Assembly: GCA_003979035.1 (NCBI GenBank) | Contig: RXOA01000119.1 | Location: 1 to 36,604, forward strand | Source of the DNA: Candidatus Bipolaricaulota bacterium | GTDB lineage: Bacteria > Bipolaricaulota > Bipolaricaulia > UBA7950 > UBA9294 | Reading direction: 5' to 3' | DNA length: 36,604 bases | In this document: positions 9,623-18,229 of the stretch, one piece after another | Layout of the letters: the number at the start of each line of letters is the position of its first letter | Numbering within the stretch: the first letter of the stretch is position 1 | Position numbers and translations under genes: made by a program | The notes under the pieces: generated by a model | What the model saw: the letters and a program-made list of their open reading frames with translations, nothing else | Database searches by the model: none | Told to the model about the DNA's origin: nothing

Positions 9623-10591
9623 CTAGCTACGATCAAACCACAATGCCGCAGGCTCTTCCCGAATGATGACACCATTGAGGAACCCCGCAGCTTTGTTCAA
9701 ACCCTCTTCAAGCGACATCTGATGATCCTCGTGCTCAATGCTGATCACGCCGTCGTACCCGATCTCCTTGAGGGTCCAGATGAACGCCCTCCAGAATTCC
9801 TCACCGTGTCCGTATCCGACTGTCTTGAAGTTCCAGCCACGACCTTCCGCACTGAGGTTCTTGGTCTCGAGAACTCCGAAACGCTCCGCAACACCCTTCT
9901 CTACGGCGCTATCCTTGGCATGGACGTGGAAGATGCACTCGCGAAGCTCGCGTGCCGCAAGGCAAGGGTCCATCCCTTGCCAGAAGAGGTGACTGGGATC
10001 GAAGTTCGATCCGATGGCCGGTCCCACCGCCTCCCGAAGCTTGAGAAGCCGCTCTGGATTGAACACTGCATCGCCAGGATGCATCTCTAGCGCGATCTTC
10101 TCCACGCCGCACTTCTTCGCATGCTTGGCAATCTCTTTCCAGGTTGGGATCAACTTTTCTTCCCACTGCCATTTCAACAGATCCGCGTAGTAGTCCGGCC
10201 ACGAACAGGTGACCCAATTGGGGCACTTCGCATCCTCGCTGTCTCCAGGGCAGCCTGCGAAGCCAACGACACAGTCCACACCGAGCTCGCCGCAAAGCTG
10301 CAATGCTTCTTTGAAATCCCGGGTATGCTGTTCCGAGATGCTCTTGTCCGGGTGAACAACGTTCCCATGGCAGCTCAAGGCACTAATCTCAACTCCGCGA
10401 CCTGCGATCAGTGACTTGAGCGCCTTCAGCTTTGACGGATCTGCAAGAAGCGCTCCAGGATCGCAATGTATCTTCGGGATGAACCCTCCTGTTCCCAGCT
10501 CGATCATGTCGAGGCTCAGATTGGAGAGAGCATTCAGTGCTTCCTCTAGAGAGCGGTCTGCGTACACTACCGTGAAGCAACCTAGTTTCAT
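9623..10591 (-). CDS. Sugar phosphate isomerase/epimerase-like TIM barrel (AP-endonuclease family 2 fold)
   Basis: MKLGCFTVVYADRSLEEAL, EMHPGDAVFN, IGSNFDPSHLFWQGMDP, FHVHAKD, GVISIEHEDHQMSLEEGL. Confidence 0.9.
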   Translation of the reverse strand: MKLGCFTVVYADRSLEEALNALSNLSLDMIELGTGGFIPKIHCDPGALLADPSKLKALKSLIAGRGVEISALSCHGNVVHPDKSISEQHTRDFKEALQLCGELGVDCVVGFAGCPGDSEDAKCPNWVTCSWPDYYADLLKWQWEEKLIPTWKEIAKHAKKCGVEKIALEMHPGDAVFNPERLLKLREAVGPAIGSNFDPSHLFWQGMDPCLAARELRECIFHVHAKDSAVEKGVAERFGVLETKNLSAEGRGWNFKTVGYGHGEEFWRAFIWTLKEIGYDGVISIEHEDHQMSLEEGLNKAAGFLNGVIIREEPAALWFDRS

Positions 10592-10637
10592 TCTTCTGCC
10601 CCTTTCGTGTTGTATGTCCTCATCCAGATACCGTCGC

Positions 10638-11795
10638 TTAGCCTAGCGAGACCCATTCCCTGGTTTCCGCTGACTTCTGGATCGCGTCGCAAAGCATGTT
10701 GATCCTGAGCCCATCGCGGAAATTCGGATTCGCACTGCCGTCATTCTGAATCGCCTTCACCATCTCATACATCTGGACAGCGAACGTCTCACCGAACCCA
10801 ATCCCCATTCCTTGGATCGGCCACAGGGCCTCGCCGTAGGGATGATCAAATCCTCCCGTGAGAACCCGTGTGAATCCGCTGCGTTCATTCGGTGTATCGA
10901 AGGTAGAAAGAAGAACCTCGTTGGGGCGTTCCCAGTCGAAGAACACCGCGCCCTTCATTCCGTAGACCTCGAAATCGAAGTGGTTCTTCTTCCCCGAGGC
11001 CAGCCTGCTTGCCACAAGACTGCCTTGCGCGCCGTTCTCGAACTGCAGCAAGACATCGCAAATATCGTCGACGTCAACTTTCCCCATCTTGACAGCTCCG
11101 CCCTCCGCCTTGTGCCCCAGCCCCCCAGCTCCGATCGGACGCTCAGTAATGTGTGTGGAAAGCAGTCCTGCCACCTGAGAGATTTCGCCGACAAGGAATC
11201 GAGACATGTCAAGTACATGGGAGCCGAGATCCCCCAAGCTCCCGCTGCCTGCGATCTCCTTTCTGAAGCGCCAGCTCAACGCGCCAGTTGCGTCGAGACC
11301 CCAGTCCTGGACGAACGATCCTCGGAAGCCTACGATTTTTCCAAGTCGCCCTTCATCGATCCATCGCTTGATCAGCTGAACCGCAGGTGCTTTTCGGTAG
11401 TTGAATCCGATCCCGTGCTTCACCCCAGACCGCTCTGCGGCGTCGGCAATCTCTTTGGCTTCGGCGGCAGTCCGTGCAAGCGGCTTCTCACAGAAGATGT
11501 GTTTCCCGTTGGCGATCGTCTCCAGAGCGATCTCCCTGTGCATGTCATTCGGCACGCAAACGAAAACCAGATCAATCTGATCGCTGGAGACAAGCTTCCT
11601 CCAATCGTCGGTCCACTCTGGGATCGCCAATCGCTCTGCCGTTTCCCTCGCAAGCGAAGCATCCCTCTCCGCAATCATCCGCAGGTGGACGTCCTTCGTC
11701 TCTGCTGCGAAGAAAGTCTTCATCATGTGGTACCCGACGGTATGCGTTCTTCCGATGAGCCCCCCACCAACGATTCCGATGTTCACTCGTGCCAT
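10638..11795 (-). CDS. Gfo/Idh/MocA family oxidoreductase
   Basis: MARVNIGIVGGGLIGRTHTVGY, GKHIFCEKPLARTAAEAKEI, GSGSLGDLGSHVLDM. Start at 11795 preceded by ggagaga. Confidence 0.93.
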   Translation of the reverse strand: MARVNIGIVGGGLIGRTHTVGYHMMKTFFAAETKDVHLRMIAERDASLARETAERLAIPEWTDDWRKLVSSDQIDLVFVCVPNDMHREIALETIANGKHIFCEKPLARTAAEAKEIADAAERSGVKHGIGFNYRKAPAVQLIKRWIDEGRLGKIVGFRGSFVQDWGLDATGALSWRFRKEIAGSGSLGDLGSHVLDMSRFLVGEISQVAGLLSTHITERPIGAGGLGHKAEGGAVKMGKVDVDDICDVLLQFENGAQGSLVASRLASGKKNHFDFEVYGMKGAVFFDWERPNEVLLSTFDTPNERSGFTRVLTGGFDHPYGEALWPIQGMGIGFGETFAVQMYEMVKAIQNDGSANPNFRDGLRINMLCDAIQKSAETREWVSLG

Positions 11796-11867
11796 GCTCT
11801 CTCCTTTCTGTGCTCCAGGTTGCCGATCCTCGTGCTTTGCTTTGTGCCGCATCTCATGCAAGGCTCT

Positions 11868-12845
11868 CTAGCTTTGGATCCCTCGCAAACGATTGATGAC
11901 GACTGCTGTAAGAATCAGCAGCCCGTTCGCGAACTGGATGTAGTACCCTCCGATATTGGCAAGGACAAGGCCGTTTCGAATGACTCCGATGATCAGAACA
12001 CCGAGGACGGTTCCCAAGACCGTTCCGATTCCACCGTTCAGGCTGGTCCCCCCAATGATGACTGCCGCAATGATGGCCATCTCGTATCCAGATGCGATCG
12101 ATGGCTGTGCCACCCCGAGTCGAGCAATCAGCAGGACACCCCCAAGCGCACCCAACGCGCCTGCCAAGACGTACGTAAGCAACGTGACCTTCGCCGTCTG
12201 AACACCCGAGTAGCGGCTGGCAACCTCGTTTCCTCCAGTCGCATACAGCTGATAGCCAAACACCGTGTACCGCTGGATGAGATGAATCACGATGGCCACA
12301 GCCAGAAAGAAGACAATCGGGACGGGGACGACGCCACCGATCAACCCCTGTCCCAATGCCGTGAACGAGGAAGGAAGGTTCACGACAGGCAGTCCTTTCG
12401 TGATCATGAATGCAACCCCGCGCACGACGCTCATCATTCCGAGCGTCGTAATGATCGGTCCCAGTCGAATGCGAGTGATGATCAACCCGTTAACCAAACC
12501 GATGCCCATGCCTGCAACAATGGCGATGAGAACCGCCGGGAAAACGGGGACGCCACTCACCATAAGCAACGATACAAGGATCCCTGATAGCGCCATGTTC
12601 GACGCGATCGAGAGATCCAACCCTCCTGTGATCATGACAAGCATCATCCCGAGTGCGGCGATCCCTTCGAAAGAAACAGCCCTGAGAATGCTGAAGATGT
12701 TCCCCATTGAGAGGAAGTTCTTGGCCAGGAACGACAACGCGATCACGAGTACGATCAACGCCATCAGAACGCCAGTCTCCCGCCCTCGGAAGACCCGGAG
12801 TAGCGCTTTCTTGCTCGAGTTGGCCATCGATTGTCTCTTACTCAT
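11868..12845 (-). CDS. Sugar ABC transporter permease (RbsC-like)
   Basis: Hydrophobic; FEGIAALGMMLVMITGGLDLSIASNMALSGI, GGTSLNGGIGTVLGTVLGVLIIGVIRNGLVLANI. ATG at 12845 overlaps the ATPase stop by 8 nt. Confidence 0.94.
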   Translation of the reverse strand: MSKRQSMANSSKKALLRVFRGRETGVLMALIVLVIALSFLAKNFLSMGNIFSILRAVSFEGIAALGMMLVMITGGLDLSIASNMALSGILVSLLMVSGVPVFPAVLIAIVAGMGIGLVNGLIITRIRLGPIITTLGMMSVVRGVAFMITKGLPVVNLPSSFTALGQGLIGGVVPVPIVFFLAVAIVIHLIQRYTVFGYQLYATGGNEVASRYSGVQTAKVTLLTYVLAGALGALGGVLLIARLGVAQPSIASGYEMAIIAAVIIGGTSLNGGIGTVLGTVLGVLIIGVIRNGLVLANIGGYYIQFANGLLILTAVVINRLRGIQS

Positions 12846-14382
12846 CGCCCCTAGCCTCCTCACGGACTCCGTTTCCCGCACTGCCTCCGGTATTCACTGC
12901 GCCTGTGATTGCATGCATGATTTCCTCTTGCGTAACCGCATCCGATTCGTACTCCCCTGTGATCCTGCCCTTGTACATCGTGATGATTCTGTTGCTAACC
13001 GATATCAACTCGGGCAGCTCACAAGATGTCATGACGCATGCCTTGCCTTCTCCTACAAGGTCGCGAAGGATGCCATGGATCTCGGACTTCGCGCCCACAT
13101 CGACTCCGCGCGTAGGATCATCCAACAGAAGCAGATGCGGATTGGTTACGAGCCATTTTGCCAGGACAACCTTCTGCTGATTCCCTCCGCTCAAGTAGTT
13201 CACAGCTTGCCAGGGTGAGTGAGATCGGATAGAGAGCATTTTGATCACTCTCTCACCAAGTTTTCGGATCGCATTGCGTTGTATGATCCGCTTCCTGCTG
13301 AGCGTGCGCAGAATGGTGATCGCCGTGTTCTCAGCCACCGATTGAATGAGGTTCAACCCCTCAACATGACGATCCACAGGGACATAGCCCAGGCCCGCCC
13401 CAATCGCATCTTTCGGCGTCCGGATCTCCATTTTCTTGCCGTCAATCAGCACAGTTCCCCGAACCTCGGATTCGAGACCGAAGAGGCCTTTCATGAGGTC
13501 GCTTGCGCCAGATCCCTGAAGGCCAGCAAGACCCAGGATCTCGCCCGGATAGACGGAAAGGGAGACGTCGGTGACCTTGTCGGAAACAGAGAAGCCGTCA
13601 ACTGCCAGTACCGGCTCAGTGTCAGCACTTCTCACGGGTGTTACTCTCTCGAACGCCTGCACATCATGGCCTGCCATCAGGGTGGCAACACGGGCAGGAG
13701 TGACCTCTTCGATGCTGCCGGTGAAAACATTGCTGCCGTCTCTTAGGATGGTGATCCGACTGGCAATTCGGAATACCTCATCGAGTTTGTGGGACACATA
13801 AACCACAGTGATATTCTGCTCTCGGAGCTTTGCAATGAGATCGAAGAAACTCTCCAGTTCCTGCAAAGCCAGAGCAGATGTGGGTTCATCCATAATGATG
13901 AGTTCGACGTTCATTGCTACGGCCTTGCAGATCTCCACGACTTGTCGTTCACCGATGGAGAGTCTGCTGAGCAGCTCATCAGGCTCTCTTTCCAAGCCGA
14001 ATTGCCTAAGAAGTGCCCTTGCTCTCTGATTCCGCTCTCCCCACATGAGAGGCCTCAGAGTTGTCTTCGAAAGCTCCGAAAGGTAGATGTTCTGCGCGAC
14101 TGTGAGGTTTGAGCACTGAGGGAAGTGCTGATGCACAACACCCACTCCTAGATTTCGAGCATCCAGCGGACTCCGGATGTCCGTGGCTTCCCCTTTCCAC
14201 AGGATCTCTCCATCATCTTTGCTCTCAATGCCAGCACATACCTTGATCAGTGTCGACTTGCCGGCTCCGTTCTCACCCACAAGAGCGTGGACACTGCCCG
14301 CCTCAACACCGAAGCTCACTCCCTTGAGTGCTTGCACCCCTGGGAATGTCTTCACGACGCCCTGTACTTCAAGTAGGTTCAC
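12838..14382 (-). CDS. Sugar ABC transporter ATP-binding protein (two ABC domains, RbsA-like)
   Basis: LVGENGAGKSTLIKVCAGI, LSIGERQVVEICKA, IMDEPTSAL, YLSGGNQQKVVLAKWL, LLLDDPTRGVDVGAKSEI. Confidence 0.95.
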   Translation of the reverse strand: MNLLEVQGVVKTFPGVQALKGVSFGVEAGSVHALVGENGAGKSTLIKVCAGIESKDDGEILWKGEATDIRSPLDARNLGVGVVHQHFPQCSNLTVAQNIYLSELSKTTLRPLMWGERNQRARALLRQFGLEREPDELLSRLSIGERQVVEICKAVAMNVELIIMDEPTSALALQELESFFDLIAKLREQNITVVYVSHKLDEVFRIASRITILRDGSNVFTGSIEEVTPARVATLMAGHDVQAFERVTPVRSADTEPVLAVDGFSVSDKVTDVSLSVYPGEILGLAGLQGSGASDLMKGLFGLESEVRGTVLIDGKKMEIRTPKDAIGAGLGYVPVDRHVEGLNLIQSVAENTAITILRTLSRKRIIQRNAIRKLGERVIKMLSIRSHSPWQAVNYLSGGNQQKVVLAKWLVTNPHLLLLDDPTRGVDVGAKSEIHGILRDLVGEGKACVMTSCELPELISVSNRIITMYKGRITGEYESDAVTQEEIMHAITGAVNTGGSAGNGVREEARGDE

Positions 14383-14442
14383 GTTGCCATCCTAGCCGCC
14401 CTTGGGAGCTTGCCCATCATTTCCTCTGCCCTTAGGAGATAG

Positions 14443-14475
14443 GGAGGCTTCCCCCGGTCGAAAGGAGAAGCCTCC
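14443..14475 (-). promoter_or_regulatory. Intercistronic stem-loop between substrate-binding protein and ATPase genes
   Basis: ggaggcttc-N15-gaagcctcc, 9-bp perfect arms, 22 nt past the SBP stop codon at 14497. Confidence 0.65.
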
Positions 14476-14496
14476 TCCGCTGGAACAAGAGCTAAG

Positions 14497-15483
14497 CTAT
14501 CCTTCCCATTCCGCCATCAAGTCGCGATAGTCGGAGACGCTGATGCTGTCGCCGCCCCCATCCGAAGTGATGATATCCATGCCTGAACTCAGCATCGTAA
14601 TCGGGTTCTCAGCGAGGTAGCCAGCAAGCGCAGGCGTCCTCAGGAGCGAGAACAGCATATTCACGCTGCCGTAGCCCATCTCGTAGAAGCGTTGTCCGAT
14701 GCATGCTTTGAGGATCCCCGCTTCGACATACTGAAGCGCGTTTTCAAGGGGATCCACGCCCACGCACAGCAACTCGCCATTCTGGACTCGTTCGTTCACG
14801 GTTGGCATCGAGCCCACATTCCCCCACCAGGGGAACCCGGTCGTTGTCGCCAAGCCGTCGATTTCGGGATTCGCCGCGATGTAGTTCTCCACAGCATCGA
14901 CTGCAAGTCCGATTTCGAGCGCTGTCGTGGTGAAGCGAGTGACGACTTCGATATTCGGGTATCCCGCAAACGTGTCCAGCATCCCTTCATATCGCGCGTC
15001 AAGGTTCGGGTGTCCGACGTAAACCTGGAAGATCGCAACCTTCCCTTCTCCACCCATCGCCTCGGCAAGCTGTGAAGCAACGAGCTGTCCGAGCTCGAAG
15101 TCAGGTGTTCCGTAATAGATAAGCCTCGGGCTGTCCGGGCAATCCGAATCCCAGGTCACTACGGGGATGCCCTTCTCCGCGGCCTGAACAAGGATCGGCC
15201 GCATCGCATCGGCACTGCTCACCGATACGGCAATCGCATCCACTCCGCGATTCAAGAGGTCCTCGACGACTCGAGCAGCCTCATAGCCCTCGTCGGAGAC
15301 CGGGCCCGTATAAATCAGGTCGATCCCAAGTTCTGCGGCTGCTGCCTCAGCGCCTGCCTTCGTCGCGAAGAACACAGGATTATCGAGCGCCTTCGGGACA
15401 ACCGCAATCTCGATATCCGCAGCCGCAGCCAAGATCCCCAAAGACATGATGCACAGCAGAACAACTCCAAGAGTCTTTCTCAT
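14497..15483 (-). CDS. Sugar ABC transporter periplasmic substrate-binding protein (Peripla_BP_4 type)
   Basis: Signal peptide MRKTLGVVLLCIMSLGILAAAA, then IEIAVVPKALDNPVFFATKAGAEAAAAEL, GVDAIAVSVSSADAM, GIPVVTWDSD. Strong SD taggaggg before ATG 15483. Confidence 0.93.
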   Translation of the reverse strand: MRKTLGVVLLCIMSLGILAAAADIEIAVVPKALDNPVFFATKAGAEAAAAELGIDLIYTGPVSDEGYEAARVVEDLLNRGVDAIAVSVSSADAMRPILVQAAEKGIPVVTWDSDCPDSPRLIYYGTPDFELGQLVASQLAEAMGGEGKVAIFQVYVGHPNLDARYEGMLDTFAGYPNIEVVTRFTTTALEIGLAVDAVENYIAANPEIDGLATTTGFPWWGNVGSMPTVNERVQNGELLCVGVDPLENALQYVEAGILKACIGQRFYEMGYGSVNMLFSLLRTPALAGYLAENPITMLSSGMDIITSDGGGDSISVSDYRDLMAEWEG

Positions 15484-15619
15484 CAAGTTCCCTCCTAGGT
15501 ATGCCCAATGCAAGTTGATGACCTTATTCCATCTCCTCTTCGTCGATGAACACTTCCATCTTCCTGCAACCACCTCCCTTGCTAGTGGAAAGGCAAGTCT
15601 GTACTCACAAGATCCATCC

Positions 15620-16624
15620 CTATGTCATTGGCGCACAACATGATTCCCGAATCATCAGTTCACACGGCAGCACAACTTGTTCGGCCTTGGACTCTCCTCT
15701 GGCAATCCGTTTCAGCAGAAGACCCATCGCCGTATAGCCCATCCTGTATTGATCCTGTGCAACAACGCTCAATGCCGGATTCCAGGATCGCGCCCATCCT
15801 GGGTCATCGAATCCCATGACCGACACATCCTCGGGGCACCTGAGCTTCGTCTCTTGCAGGTTCTTCAGGGCACCAAGGACCATGAGATTGTTGGTGGCGA
15901 AGACTGCTGTTGCCGGTTCGACTTGTTCCATCAGGTGGCGCATGGCTTCGAAGGCTCCCTCAACTTTAAGGCCCGCCTCCCAGATCAATCCATCATCGCA
16001 GGTAAGTCCAGCCGCCTCGTGGGCCTGCCTCCAACCACGGAGCCTATCGCGGAAGGTCGCGATGCCCTCCATCTCAACGATGATTCCGATTCTCGTGTGC
16101 CCAAGACTGATGAGATACTCAGTTGCCTGTCTCGCGCCTTCAATATTGTCGGAATACACTTGGTCAATCGGGAAATCGTCGAAGGGGCGATCTATCGCTA
16201 CAAAAGGAACTCCGCGATTCCGAAGTCGCCGCAACGTGCTTGCGGCAGCAGCAGATGGCGCGATTAGGAAGCCATCCACTCTTCGCTCAAGCATCAGTGA
16301 GACGCTGAGATTCTCCCTCTCAGGATCTTCATCCGTGTTACACAGAATGAGGCTATAGCCGCGCTCCCGTGCACAGTCTTCTGCTCCCCTTACAACGCCG
16401 GGGAAGAACGGGTTCGCGATGTCAGAGACCAAGACGGCGATTGTCTCCGACAGCCCTGTTCTCAGCCCTCTGGCGCGTTGATCCGGCTTGTAGTCCAGCT
16501 CGTCAATGGCCTGGCGTACACGCTGTGCCAGCTCTTCGCTGACATATCGTGTGTCATTGAGAACATGAGATACCGTAGTAATGGAAACGGCCGCCTTCTC
16601 AGCGACTTCACGCATCGTTGCCAA
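15620..16624 (-). CDS. LacI family transcriptional regulator (copy 1); probable TTG start
   Basis: L(TTG)ATMREVAEKAAVSITTVSHVLNDTRYVSEEL HTH and LacI ligand domain. The listed ORF start (16678) would place the N-terminus inside the promoter/operator region; TTG at 16624 aligns with the MATMREVAEYAGVS start of the paralogue. Confidence 0.93.
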   Translation of the reverse strand: MATMREVAEKAAVSITTVSHVLNDTRYVSEELAQRVRQAIDELDYKPDQRARGLRTGLSETIAVLVSDIANPFFPGVVRGAEDCARERGYSLILCNTDEDPERENLSVSLMLERRVDGFLIAPSAAAASTLRRLRNRGVPFVAIDRPFDDFPIDQVYSDNIEGARQATEYLISLGHTRIGIIVEMEGIATFRDRLRGWRQAHEAAGLTCDDGLIWEAGLKVEGAFEAMRHLMEQVEPATAVFATNNLMVLGALKNLQETKLRCPEDVSVMGFDDPGWARSWNPALSVVAQDQYRMGYTAMGLLLKRIARGESKAEQVVLPCELMIRESCCAPMT

Positions 16625-16665
16625 TAAGAACCTCCAGCCCGCCAGCCGCAAAGACAAGGTTAGGA

Positions 16666-16683
16666 AACCTTTGCGCAAACCTT
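16666..16683. promoter_or_regulatory. LacI-type operator O2 (AACC-T-TTGCGCAA-A-CCTT)
   Basis: Imperfect dyad centred on TTGCGCAA, 24 bp centre-to-centre from O1. Confidence 0.65.
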
Positions 16684-16689
16684 AGCGCG

Positions 16690-16707
16690 AACGTTTGCGC
16701 AACCGTT
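16690..16707. promoter_or_regulatory. LacI-type operator O1 (AACG-T-TTGCGCAA-C-CGTT)
   Basis: Dyad symmetric at 16 of 18 positions with the CG-centred core typical of LacI/GalR operators; directly downstream of the -10 box. Confidence 0.8.
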
Positions 16708-16709
16708 TG

Positions 16710-16738
16710 CTTATAGCGCGAAAACTATGGAAAGTCAA
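16710..16738 (-). promoter_or_regulatory. Sigma70-type promoter for LacI copy 1: TTGACT-N17-TATAAG
   Basis: -35 on minus strand at 16738-16733, -10 at 16715-16710, exact 17-bp spacer. Confidence 0.75.
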
Positions 16739-16952
16739 GTCCTAGGACAAACGTCAGCTGGATCAGCAAGCGCCACTCCGGCACAGAAAGCGTTCTCGGA
16801 ATGGGACTTCGGGAAGGCAGCGTGAAGCCGATCACGAACGGCCTGCTTGACTACAGATCGAATTCCTCGCCCCTGCTGCATGCAAGGCCAATCTCAGCCT
16901 TGTCAAGTCGGGAGTTGGGCACGCGCTACTGGCTGTAAAGAGACGCCCAGAG

Positions 16953-17975
16953 TCAATCCAGGGAGAGCGGTGAGTCCGCGGCAGGCTGGCCGGTGGATTC
17001 CCGAATGCGAAGCTCGCAGAGGAGACAGATGGTCTTCGGGGGCGACGTGTCGCCCTTGATCCGCTCCAACAGCAGCTCGGTTGCCTTGTACCCCATCTCG
17101 TAGGGCTGCTGCGCAACTGACGTGATTGCCGGTGAGAAGGCACTTGCCCAGTCAGGATCGTCGAAGCCGATGACTGAAACCATTTGTGGGCAGCTGATTC
17201 CAGCATCTTTCAAGTATCGGAAGACTCCCAGCGTCATCAGGTTGTTCGTGCTGAAGATGGCGGAAACAGGATCACTCCCGGAGAGAAGCCGTTTCGCCGC
17301 AGCATAGGCACCCTCGACTTCAAGACCCGCCTGCCTGAGATCGCCAGTGTGTGGAGAAAGCCCCCCCTGCGCAAGCGCCTTCTTCCATCCGACGACTCGC
17401 GACCGAAAGCTGGGGATGTCTGCAATCTCCGCGACAATGCCGATTCGAGTGTGGCCAAGGTCGATCAAATGTTTCGTTGCCTCGTAGGCACCTCGTTCGT
17501 TCTCTGAGTAAACCTGATCCACAGGCAGGTCATCCGGACGGTCGATCAGAACCACGGGCGTACCATGACGGATGAGGTTCTCCAAAGCGTCGCTATCGCC
17601 AATTGATGGGGCGACGATGAATCCATCGACCCGACGCTCCAGCATCGTGGATAAGTTGACTCGTTCGGTCTCTGCGCTTTCGTCGGTGTTCGACAGAAGC
17701 ACACTATAGCCACTCTCCCGCGCGCAATCCTCGATGCCACGAACAACCTTAGGAAAGAACGGGTTGGAAATGTCCGAGACCAGGGCGGCAAGCGTCTCGG
17801 TGGAACCCGTTCGCAGACTCCTAGCACGCTGATCCGGACGGTACTCCAGCTTCCGGATTGCCTGACTGACGCGATCCGCGAGTTCCTCACTGACAAACCG
17901 TGTCTGGTTGATTACATGCGATACTGTCGTGATTGAAACACCCGCATACTCTGCGACTTCCCGCATCGTAGCCAT
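16953..17975 (-). CDS. LacI family transcriptional regulator (copy 2)
   Basis: MATMREVAEYAGVSITTVSHVINQTRFVSEELADRV and LacI-type ligand domain; an alternative GTG start at 17987 is possible. Confidence 0.94.
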   Translation of the reverse strand: MATMREVAEYAGVSITTVSHVINQTRFVSEELADRVSQAIRKLEYRPDQRARSLRTGSTETLAALVSDISNPFFPKVVRGIEDCARESGYSVLLSNTDESAETERVNLSTMLERRVDGFIVAPSIGDSDALENLIRHGTPVVLIDRPDDLPVDQVYSENERGAYEATKHLIDLGHTRIGIVAEIADIPSFRSRVVGWKKALAQGGLSPHTGDLRQAGLEVEGAYAAAKRLLSGSDPVSAIFSTNNLMTLGVFRYLKDAGISCPQMVSVIGFDDPDWASAFSPAITSVAQQPYEMGYKATELLLERIKGDTSPPKTICLLCELRIRESTGQPAADSPLSLD

Positions 17976-18229
17976 ACTCGATTCCACCTTCGCGTGGCTG
18001 CAACTTGTTTGCGTCGAACCCTACAATCGAGACAGCTTAGATCCGGACCGGGATCTGCAAGCGACCCGCCCAATCCGGCGAGCTTCCATCAACAAGGTGA
18101 TTGCCACACGACCATCCCGGCTCATTCCAGGATAGGCCCAGGACTTGATTCATTGTCTGCAAGTGGTCCTTTCATCTCTTCAGGCAAAGAACCCTCCTAC
18201 AAGCTGAGAAGCGACCATCTCTTGCCCAA

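Noticed and set aside
10812-12587. 591-aa plus-strand ORF
   Set aside because: Antisense to the well-supported Gfo/Idh and ABC permease genes; sequence rich in His/Asp/Arg with no family resemblance, typical of a shadow ORF.
18139-18170. aggacttg...caagtggtcct imperfect hairpin after malK
   Set aside because: Mismatched stem and no U-tract; too weak to call a terminator.
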